From: CAZOHN01 sp964579325
GTDB lineage: Bacteria; Pseudomonadota; Alphaproteobacteria; Rhodobacterales; Rhodobacteraceae
NCBI GenBank assembly: GCA_964579325.1
Contig: CAZOHN010000211.1
Location: 1-6,154, forward strand
DNA: 6,154 nt
Direction of reading: 5' to 3'
The position numbers and the translations under genes were made by a program. The notes beneath the pieces are model-generated. The model did not search any database. It saw only the letters and a program-made list of their open reading frames with translations, and was not told the origin of the DNA. Shown one piece after another: positions 1 through 4,942 of this stretch; the stretch's first letter is position 1; each line of letters starts with the position of its first letter.

Positions 1-56
1 ACCGGCGCCCCGTACTGACGCAAAAGACCCTTCGCCTGGTATTCGTGGATGTTCAA
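1..56 (-). CDS. ADP-forming succinate/malate-CoA ligase beta subunit, N-terminal fragment
   Basis: Only the first 18 codons and two further bases lie in the window. They read from a TTG start as (M)NIHEYQAKGLLRQYGAPV, the conserved N-terminus of the ATP-grasp beta subunit of succinyl-CoA synthetase (SucC) and of malate-CoA ligase (MtkA). These cytoplasmic enzymes join CoA to a dicarboxylate using ATP or GTP. The start is supported by a strong ribosome binding site, GGGAGGA on the minus strand (64-70), 7 bases before TTG. No in-frame ATG is better placed. The gene follows the isochorismatase-family gene by 40 bases on the same strand, so the two are probably co-transcribed. The fragment is too short to separate SucC from MtkA. 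The residues GLLRQ differ from the ALLRS that I recall for housekeeping SucC in Rhodobacteraceae, which would fit a paralogue such as the serine-cycle malate-CoA ligase. Family identity is fairly sure; the substrate is not. Confidence 0.8.
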   Translation of the reverse strand, partial: MNIHEYQAKGLLRQYGAP

Positions 57-63
57 TTCGCTG

Positions 64-70
64 TCCTCCC
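64..70 (-). promoter_or_regulatory. Ribosome binding site that fixes the TTG start
   Basis: The minus strand reads GGGAGGA here, 7 bases upstream of the TTG at 54-56. The same ACGGGAGGA string precedes oxc and the formyltransferase gene, so it is this organism's strong Shine-Dalgarno form. It supports TTG as a genuine start codon. Confidence 0.75.
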
Positions 71-96
71 GTTTTTCGTTGCCGTGCCCCCGGTCC

Positions 97-636
97 TTAT
101 CGGAAGAGGGGCAGGAGTTCCTTGAAGGCCGGTGTGCCCGCCCGGCCCATCCATTCGTAGACGACCATCTCGGTGGTCACGATGCCCGCGCCGGCCGCGG
201 CGAGGCGGTCGATGCAGGCGCGTTCGCTTTCGAGCGTGCGCGAGGCGGTGGCGTCGGAGACGACGAAGACCTCGTAGCCCTGTTCGAGAAGGCTTGCCGC
301 GGTCTGCATGACGCAGATGTGCGACTCCATGCCCGCAAGCACGGCCTGGCGGCGGCCGAGCGCCCGGAAAGCGGTGGCGAAGCCCTCGTCCTCCATGCAG
401 GAGAAGTGGATCTTGGGCAGCGGCACCGCATCGGTCGCGCTGGCGATCTCGGGCACGGTCGGGCCGAGGCCCTGGGGGTATTGTTCGGTGAGCAGCACCG
501 GCACATGCAGCAGCTGCGCCGCGCGCAGGAGCGTGCGGGCGTTGCGCAGGGTGCGGGCCGGGGCCTGCATCGCGGGGACCAGGCGCTCCTGCATGTCGAT
601 CACGGCGAGGACTGAATCGTCGGCGCGGATGAGCAT
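97..636 (-). CDS. Isochorismatase-family cysteine hydrolase (YcaC/ISOC-like)
   Basis: This 179-residue protein is a single-domain member of the isochorismatase-like hydrolase family, cytoplasmic and usually oligomeric. The family triad is visible: Asp14 in VIDMQ, Lys75 in PLPKIHFSC and Cys108 in GMESHICVMQTA. The GMExHxCVxQTA wording is typical of the YcaC/ISOC branch rather than of nicotinamidase or true isochorismatase. The length matches the family. The frame stays open upstream to 756, but M at 634-636 is chosen because family members begin with MLxRxDDSVLxVID and because a predicted promoter with -10 at 689-694 would place transcription start near 682. The ribosome binding site is weak (GGGAT, about 7 bases upstream). 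It is first in a minus-strand unit with the CoA ligase beta gene. The substrate is unknown: relatives hydrolyse amides such as biuret, ureidoacrylate or nicotinamide. Beside an oxalate operon an amide feeding that pathway is conceivable, but this is only inference. Confidence 0.88.
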   Translation of the reverse strand: MLIRADDSVLAVIDMQERLVPAMQAPARTLRNARTLLRAAQLLHVPVLLTEQYPQGLGPTVPEIASATDAVPLPKIHFSCMEDEGFATAFRALGRRQAVLAGMESHICVMQTAASLLEQGYEVFVVSDATASRTLESERACIDRLAAAGAGIVTTEMVVYEWMGRAGTPAFKELLPLFR

Positions 637-678
637 CGCGGGATCCCGATGAGGATGCCGAGTGGACGGCATCAGGTG

Positions 679-692
679 TGTGGGATACCACA
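679..692. promoter_or_regulatory. Candidate GntR operator at the hydrolase promoter
   Basis: The dyad TGTGGGATACCACA has perfect 5-base arms (TGTGG/CCACA) around GATA. Its inner ten bases, TGGGATACCA, differ at one position from the perfect palindrome TGGTATACCA found before gntR. A further half-site, ATACCA, abuts it at 692-697. FadR-type GntR proteins commonly bind short dyads with TGGT/ACCA-like arms, so the adjacent regulator is the natural ligand. The dyad overlaps the predicted minus-strand -10 box and start point, which would fit repression. Binding by this particular regulator is inferred. Confidence 0.55.
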
Positions 693-717
693 TACCAATG
701 CTGCAAGTGGCTGACAA
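689..717 (-). promoter_or_regulatory. Predicted sigma-70 promoter for the hydrolase unit
   Basis: On the minus strand, TTGTCA (712-717; five of six matches to TTGACA) is followed after exactly 17 bases by TATGTG (689-694). The -10 box is preceded by TGG, an extended -10 arrangement. Predicted transcription start is near 682, leaving a leader of about 46 bases before the start codon at 636. The -10 box is a weak match to TATAAT, consistent with a regulated promoter. Confidence 0.45.
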
Positions 718-831
718 GAGTCGAGTTGAGGGGAGACCCTGTGGAGGGGGCGGCATTCACCCGGCGGCGAGCCTTTGGGCGCGTGGTCATCGAGGGTGGG
801 CAGGAGAGGCTGCTTGATTGTCGCTCCGTAA

Positions 832-847
832 ATTATTCGGAAGTAAT
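832..847. repeat. Imperfect AT-rich dyad in the intergenic region
   Basis: The arms ATTA (832-835) and TAAT (844-847) flank a partly symmetric centre, within one of the most AT-rich stretches of the window (829-856). It could be a binding site or part of an upstream promoter for gntR, but I could not place a convincing -35/-10 pair here. The functional meaning is open. Confidence 0.25.
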
Positions 848-967
848 GAGAATCATCACCGGGAGCGGCCTTGATTGAACTTCGGGCTGTGATTTCCTGC
901 GGGTTGGTGGGCGTCCGGATCGTCGGTGGTTGCGCTTTGCCAATGCTGCCGGTGCGAGACAGGGGGA

Positions 968-996
968 TTGCTCGGTCGAGAATCGTGGTCTATGGT
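968..996 (+). promoter_or_regulatory. Predicted promoter for gntR and the oxalate operon
   Basis: TTGCTC (968-973) lies 17 bases before TATGGT (991-996). Both boxes are only partial matches to consensus (three and four of six). Predicted transcription start is near 1003, about 48 bases before the gntR start codon. The -10 box overlaps the palindrome at 993-1002, the same layout seen at the divergent promoter, which supports the assignment more than the box scores do. Confidence 0.4.
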
Positions 997-1002
997 ATAC
1001 CA
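993..1002. promoter_or_regulatory. Candidate GntR operator at the gntR promoter
   Basis: TGGTATACCA is a perfect 10-base palindrome, 48 bases upstream of the gntR start codon and overlapping the predicted -10 box. FadR-subfamily regulators often bind sites of this shape and commonly repress their own genes. The near copy at 681-690 before the divergent hydrolase gene strengthens the case for a specific operator. No further copy was seen between gntR and oxc, so the oxalate genes would be controlled through this promoter. Confidence 0.6.
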
Positions 1003-1031
1003 GATTACGACGTGACCCGGTTCACGCCGTC

Positions 1032-1039
1032 GGGGAGGA
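1032..1039 (+). promoter_or_regulatory. Ribosome binding site of gntR
   Basis: GGGGAGGA lies 11 bases before the ATG at 1051, slightly far but strong. A second purine stretch, GGAG at 1045-1048, is too close to act. The site supports the 1051 start over the open frame that continues upstream to 871. Confidence 0.5.
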
Positions 1040-1050
1040 TTGTCGGAGAC

Positions 1051-1767
1051 ATGAAGCTTCGGCCCATCGCCACCAACTTCACGCTCAAGGATCATGTCTA
1101 CGACATGCTCCGCGAAGCGATCACGGCGATGGACATCTACCGCGAGGATGCCGACCTCAAGCTCGACGAACGCTCGCTGGCCGAGCAGCTGGGGATCTCG
1201 CGGACACCGCTGCGCGAGGCGATCGCGCGGCTGGAGAGCGACGGGCTGCTCGAGGTGGTGCCGCGCAAGGGGGTCTATGTCCGGCGCAAGAGCCTGGGCG
1301 AGATCCTCGACATGATCGTCGCCTGGGCGGCGCTGGAGAGCATGGCGGCGCGGCTGGTGACCGAGCGGGCCTCGGACGCCGAGATCGGATCGCTGCGGAA
1401 GATCGCGGGCAAGTACAGCGACGGCGAGTTGGGGACGCGGATCTCGGAATACTCGATCGACAACATCCGCTTTCACCAGCGGATCCTGGAAATCTCGCGC
1501 AACGGCGTTCTGAAGGACCTGGCGGAGGGGCTATTTCTGCACATGCACGCGGTCCGCCTGCGGGCCATGGGCGAGGGCAACCGGCTGCAACGGTCGGTGG
1601 TGGACCACGCCGAGATCATCGAGGCGCTCGAACGGCGCGATGCGGAGGAAGCATCGCGGCTCGTGCGGGAGCATACCATGAAATTGCACGAACACGTCCG
1701 GCGCTCGTGGGCGAAGCTGGAACTCAGTCAGCGCACGGCCGCCAGGCTTGAAATCAACGTCCCGTAA
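1051..1767 (+). CDS. GntR-family transcriptional regulator, FadR/FCD subfamily
   Basis: This 238-residue cytoplasmic DNA-binding protein probably senses a metabolite of the operon's pathway. Residues 12-78 form the GntR winged helix-turn-helix, with the recognition region RSLAEQLGISRTPLREAIARL (41-61) and the wing around GLLEVVPRKGVYV (65-77). Residues from about 85 to 220 form the helical FCD ligand domain. Its usual metal-site pattern is present as Asn138-x3-His142, His186 and His208, so a bound metal with an organic-acid effector is plausible. The length is normal for the subfamily. The start at 1051 is preferred because the upstream in-frame extension (from 871) resembles no GntR protein and would cross the predicted promoter and operator. 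It is the first gene of the run, 49 bases before oxc, and likely autoregulates through TGGTATACCA at 993-1002. The effector could be oxalate, oxalyl-CoA or formyl-CoA; nothing in the sequence decides this. Confidence 0.9.
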   Translation: MKLRPIATNFTLKDHVYDMLREAITAMDIYREDADLKLDERSLAEQLGISRTPLREAIARLESDGLLEVVPRKGVYVRRKSLGEILDMIVAWAALESMAARLVTERASDAEIGSLRKIAGKYSDGELGTRISEYSIDNIRFHQRILEISRNGVLKDLAEGLFLHMHAVRLRAMGEGNRLQRSVVDHAEIIEALERRDAEEASRLVREHTMKLHEHVRRSWAKLELSQRTAARLEINVP

Positions 1768-1805
1768 CGCGTCACAGAGCGCGGCAACGGGATCAGGGAA
1801 CGAAC

Positions 1806-1812
1806 GGGAGGA
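1806..1812 (+). promoter_or_regulatory. Ribosome binding site of oxc, deciding the start
   Basis: GGGAGGA lies 4 bases before ATG 1817 and 10 bases before ATG 1823; measured from the GGAGG core the gaps are 5 and 11. This favours 1817. It also argues against the in-frame ATG at 1748, which lies inside the end of gntR. Confidence 0.6.
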
Positions 1813-1816
1813 ATTG

Positions 1817-3589
1817 ATGGGAATGATCCAGCCTGATGCCGAGCTGCGCGCTCGTGCCGAGACCGCGCCGGAAACGCTGACGGACGGATTCCATCTGCTG
1901 ATCGATGCGCTGAAGCTGAACGGCATCAACACGATCTACAACGTGCCCGGAATCCCGATCACCGACCTGGGCCGCTATGCCCAGGCGCAGGGGATGCGGG
2001 TGATCTCGTTCCGGCACGAGCAGCACGCGGGCTATGCCGCCTCGGTCGCCGGCTTCCTGACGAAGATGCCGGGCGTGTGCATGACCGTCTCGGCGCCGGG
2101 CTTCCTGAACGGGATCACCGCGCTCGCCAATGCCACGACGAACTGCTGGCCGATGATCCTGATCTCGGGCTCGTCCGAGCGCGAGATTGTCGACCTCGCG
2201 CAGGGCGACTACGAGGAGATGGACCAGCTTGCCATCGCGCGGCCGTTCTGCAAGGCGGCGTTCCGCCTGAACTACGCCGAGGATATCGGCATCGCCGTGG
2301 CCCGCGCGATCCGCAGCGCCGTGAGCGGCCGCCCCGGTGGCGTCTACCTCGACATTCCCGGCGCGATGCTCGGCCAGATCATGGATGCCGAGGAGGGCAA
2401 GAAGACCCTGGTGAAGGTCATCGACCCCGCGCCACGGATGCGGCCGTCGCCCGAGGCGGTCCAGCGCGCGATCGGGGTGATGAAGGGGGCCGAGCGCCCG
2501 CTGATCGTGATCGGCAAGGGCGCGGCCTACGACCAGTCGGACGACATCATCCGCGAACTCGTCGAGACCTCGGGCTATCCGTTCCTGCCGATGTCGATGG
2601 CCAAGGGCATCCTGCCCGATACCCATCCGCAGTGCGCTGCCGCCGCCCGTTCTACCGTGCTGGCGGAGTCGGACGTCGTCATCATGATGGGCGCGCGCAT
2701 CAACTGGCTTCTGAGCCACGGCAAGGGCAACCAGTGGGGTCCTGCGGGGACGAAGCGCTTCATCCAGATCGACATCGACCCCGAGGAGATGGACAGCAAC
2801 GTCGAGATCGCCGCGCCGCTCGTGGGGGACGTCGGCTCCTGCGCCGCCGCGCTGATCGAGGCGATGGCGAACGAGGGCATCGCGCCGCCCAAGGCCTGGC
2901 TGGACAAGGTCCATTCCAAGGCCGAGGCCAACATGCAGAAGATGTCGGCGCGGTTGCAGAACAACAACCACCCGATGGACTACCACTCGGCCCTCGGCGT
3001 GCTGAAGCAGGCGATCAATGACCGCCCCGACACGATCCTGGTGAACGAGGGCGCCAACACGCTGGACCTCGCGCGGTCCATCGTGAACATCCACAAGCCC
3101 CGGCACCGGATCGACGTGGGCACCTGGGGTGTCATGGGCATCGGCATGGGCGCGGCGATCGCCGCGGCGGTCGAGACCGGCAAGCAGGTGCTGGCCATCG
3201 AGGGCGACAGCGCCTTCGGGTTCTGCGGCATGGAGGTGGAGACGATCTGCCGCTACAACCTGCCGGTCTGCATCGTGATCTTCAACAACAACGGCATCTA
3301 TCGCGGCGACGGCGAGAACTGGGGCGGCGGGTCGGACCCGGCAACCACGGTCTTCGTCAAGGACGCCCGCTACGACCTGATGATGGAAGCCTTCGGCGGC
3401 GTCGGCGTCTGGGCCAAGACGCCCGACGAGCTGCGCCAGGCGGTCTATGCCGCGCTCGAGAGCGGCAAGCCCACGCTCATCAACGCCGCGATCGACCCGG
3501 CAGCGGGCAAGGAAAGCGGCAACATCGGAAACCTCAACCCGCAGTCGGTGGTGGCCAAGGCCCGCTACCCGCAGGCGAAGAAGATCTGA
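1817..3589 (+). CDS. oxc: Oxalyl-CoA decarboxylase
   Basis: This 590-residue, thiamin-diphosphate-dependent cytoplasmic enzyme converts oxalyl-CoA to formyl-CoA and CO2 (EC 4.1.1.8). It reads through almost co-linearly with the Oxalobacter formigenes enzyme as I recall it. Three domains are expected: pyrimidine-binding (about 22-190), central nucleotide-binding (about 215-350) and pyrophosphate-binding (about 400-580). Key residues are present: catalytic Glu68 in FRHEQHAGYAA (Glu56 in O. formigenes), Tyr132-Glu133 in GDYEEMD (Tyr120-Glu121), Tyr495 in NNNGIYRG (Tyr483) and Ser567 in KESGNIG (Ser553). The cofactor/Mg motif runs from GDSAFGF (463) to NNN (490-492). The N-terminus is 12 residues longer than the O. 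formigenes form, and a loop after Tyr495 is two residues longer. An upstream in-frame ATG at 1748 overlaps gntR and lacks a ribosome site. Frc follows after 15 bases and supplies the oxalyl-CoA. Related enzymes (2-hydroxyacyl-CoA lyases) share the fold, but the oxalate-type residues make oxc much more likely. Confidence 0.96.
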   Translation: MGMIQPDAELRARAETAPETLTDGFHLLIDALKLNGINTIYNVPGIPITDLGRYAQAQGMRVISFRHEQHAGYAASVAGFLTKMPGVCMTVSAPGFLNGITALANATTNCWPMILISGSSEREIVDLAQGDYEEMDQLAIARPFCKAAFRLNYAEDIGIAVARAIRSAVSGRPGGVYLDIPGAMLGQIMDAEEGKKTLVKVIDPAPRMRPSPEAVQRAIGVMKGAERPLIVIGKGAAYDQSDDIIRELVETSGYPFLPMSMAKGILPDTHPQCAAAARSTVLAESDVVIMMGARINWLLSHGKGNQWGPAGTKRFIQIDIDPEEMDSNVEIAAPLVGDVGSCAAALIEAMANEGIAPPKAWLDKVHSKAEANMQKMSARLQNNNHPMDYHSALGVLKQAINDRPDTILVNEGANTLDLARSIVNIHKPRHRIDVGTWGVMGIGMGAAIAAAVETGKQVLAIEGDSAFGFCGMEVETICRYNLPVCIVIFNNNGIYRGDGENWGGGSDPATTVFVKDARYDLMMEAFGGVGVWAKTPDELRQAVYAALESGKPTLINAAIDPAAGKESGNIGNLNPQSVVAKARYPQAKKI

Positions 3590-3604
3590 ACGGGATTTCG
3601 CACG

Positions 3605-4879
3605 ATGAAAGCACTTGAAGGCATCAAGATCCTGGACTTCACGCACGTCCAGTCGGGACCGACCTGCACGCAGCTGCTGGCCTGGTTCGGGGCGGACGTT
3701 CTCAAGGTGGAACAGCCCGGCGTGGGCGACGCGACGCGCAAGCAGCTTGTCGACGTGCCCGGCGCCGACAGCCTCTATTTCACGATGCTGAACCACAACA
3801 AGCGGTCGATCGAGCTCAACGCCAAGAACCCGGTCGGCAAGGAGGTTCTGACGCGCCTGATCCAGGAGTGCGACGTTCTCGTGGAGAACATGGCGCCCGG
3901 CGCGCTGGACCGCCTGGGCTTCGGCTGGGAGCAGATCCAGAAGATCAACCCGCGGATGATCATGGCCTCGGTCAAGGGCTTCGGCCCCGGCAAGTACGAG
4001 GACTGCAAGGTCTACGAGAACGTCGCGCAATGCGCCGGCGGATCGGCCTCGACCACCGGTTTCCGCGATGGTCCGCCCGTCGTGACGGGCGCCCAGATCG
4101 GCGACAGCGGCACCGGGCTTCACCTCGCGCTCGGGATCGTGGTGGCGCTGTTCCAGCGCGAGAAGTCGGGCCGGGGCCAGAAGGTTCTCGCGCCTATGCA
4201 GGACGGGGTGCTGAACCTCTGCCGCGTCAAGCTGCGCGACCAGCAACGCCTCGCGGCCGGGCCGCTCAAGGAATACTCGCAGCATGGCGAGGGCGTGCCC
4301 TTCGGCGATGCGGTGCCGCGCGCGGGCAACGACTCGGGCGGTGGCCAGCCGGGCCGCATCCTCAAGTGCAAGGGCTGGGAGACCGATCCCAACGCCTACA
4401 CCTACTTCATCACCCAGGCCGCGGTCTGGGAGAAGGTCTGCAACGTCATCGGCGAGCCGGAGTGGAAGACCAAGCCCGGCTATGCCACGCCGCCAGAGCG
4501 TCTCGACAAGCTCAACGAGATCTTCGAGCGGATCGAGCAGTGGACGATGACCAAGACCAAGTTCGAGGTCATGGACATCTGCAACCCGCTCGACATTCCC
4601 GTCGGCCCGATCCTGTCGATGAAGGAGATCATGGAGGACGACGGGCTGCGCGCCACCGGCACCATCGTCGACGTCGATCACCCCGAGCGCGGCCGCTACG
4701 TCACGGTCGGCTGCCCGATCAAGCTGTCGGACAGCCCCGTGGAGGTGGAGCGCTCGCCGCTTCTGGGCGAGCACACTCTGGAAATCCTGAGCCAGGTGCT
4801 GGGCTTTGGCGGCGAGGACCTCGAGCGGATCGTCGGGTCGGGTGCGGTCGGCCAGCCGCGCCAGATGGCGGCCGAGTAA
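3605..4879 (+). CDS. frc: Formyl-CoA:oxalate CoA-transferase
   Basis: This 424-residue class III (CaiB/BaiF) CoA-transferase moves CoA from formyl-CoA to oxalate, giving oxalyl-CoA and formate (EC 2.8.3.16). Active enzymes are interlocked dimers in the cytoplasm. The catalytic aspartate is Asp167 in GAQIGDSGTG (Asp169 in O. formigenes). The N-terminal DFTHVQSGPTCTQ and the C-terminal SPLLGEHT are family signatures. The glycine loop closing over the active site reads SGGGQ (244-248), where characterised enzymes have GGGGQ. Where the O. formigenes enzyme has Trp48, this one has Gln47 (TRKQL), as I recall for E. coli YfdW. The short VPFGDAVPRAGN segment is also YfdW-like rather than the longer O. 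formigenes insert. The start codon has only a weak ribosome site (GGGA at 3592-3595), and the 15-base gap from oxc suggests partial translational coupling. It forms the catalytic cycle with oxc. Confidence 0.95.
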   Translation: MKALEGIKILDFTHVQSGPTCTQLLAWFGADVLKVEQPGVGDATRKQLVDVPGADSLYFTMLNHNKRSIELNAKNPVGKEVLTRLIQECDVLVENMAPGALDRLGFGWEQIQKINPRMIMASVKGFGPGKYEDCKVYENVAQCAGGSASTTGFRDGPPVVTGAQIGDSGTGLHLALGIVVALFQREKSGRGQKVLAPMQDGVLNLCRVKLRDQQRLAAGPLKEYSQHGEGVPFGDAVPRAGNDSGGGQPGRILKCKGWETDPNAYTYFITQAAVWEKVCNVIGEPEWKTKPGYATPPERLDKLNEIFERIEQWTMTKTKFEVMDICNPLDIPVGPILSMKEIMEDDGLRATGTIVDVDHPERGRYVTVGCPIKLSDSPVEVERSPLLGEHTLEILSQVLGFGGEDLERIVGSGAVGQPRQMAAE

Positions 4880-4892
4880 TCTGAGACTTCAG

Positions 4893-4929
4893 CGGGGACG
4901 CCGGCGGCAAGACCGGCGCTCCGCGCCCC
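4893..4929 (+). other. Possible RNA hairpin between frc and the formyltransferase gene
   Basis: CGCCGG (4899-4904) and CCGGCG (4913-4918) can pair around an 8-base loop, and an outer GGGG (4893-4896) faces CCCC (4926-4929). No run of U follows, so it is not an intrinsic terminator. It ends just before the next ribosome site (4932-4937) and could act as an mRNA stability or processing element in the 63-base gap. GC-rich sequence often forms such structures by chance. Confidence 0.3.
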
Positions 4930-4931
4930 AC

Positions 4932-4938
4932 GGGAGGA
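4932..4938 (+). promoter_or_regulatory. Ribosome binding site of the formyltransferase gene
   Basis: GGGAGGA ends 4 bases before the ATG at 4943. It is the same strong form that precedes oxc and the CoA ligase gene, and it suggests efficient independent initiation despite the longer gap from frc. Confidence 0.6.
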
Positions 4939-4942
4939 CACG

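Larger units (their letters stand above)
637..1050. other. Divergent intergenic regulatory region
   Basis: These 414 bases separate the hydrolase/CoA-ligase unit from the gntR-oxc operon. Each end carries a predicted promoter overlapped by a related dyad (679-692 and 993-1002). A perfect palindrome, CGGGATCCCG, lies at 639-648 next to the hydrolase start codon and includes its weak ribosome binding site. The middle (about 718-967) holds no recognisable gene. The open frames crossing it give low-complexity or unfamiliar peptides without a good start signal. An AT-richer patch at 829-856 with an imperfect dyad (832-847) stands out from the GC-rich surroundings and could be a further protein-binding or promoter site. 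Confidence 0.6.

Noticed and set aside
49..615. A 188-codon open frame on the plus strand
   Set aside because: It is the antisense of the isochorismatase-family gene. The translation is low-complexity and has no ribosome site or family likeness.
637..756. An extended N-terminus for the isochorismatase-family protein
   Set aside because: The extension is Pro/Ser/Thr/His-rich, unlike the family, and would lie across the predicted promoter, mostly upstream of its start point.
678..878. A 66-codon open frame on the plus strand in the intergenic region
   Set aside because: It has no ribosome site, overlaps the candidate operator and shows no recognisable motif.
871..1050. An upstream in-frame extension of the GntR regulator
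   Set aside because: The extra 60 residues match no GntR N-terminus and would span the predicted promoter and the TGGTATACCA operator. ATG 1051 has a usable ribosome site.
1748..1816. An earlier ATG for oxc overlapping the end of gntR
   Set aside because: There is no ribosome site before 1748, whereas GGGAGGA lies directly before 1817. The additional residues are not seen in the family.
1793..4774. A 993-codon open frame on the minus strand
   Set aside because: It lies opposite oxc and frc, both of which have full family signatures and catalytic residues. Its translation is a monotonous R/D/H/A/L-rich string typical of the antisense of GC-rich genes.
4893..4929. An intrinsic terminator after frc
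   Set aside because: The hairpin has no U-tract, and it lies within a run of functionally linked genes, so termination here is unlikely.
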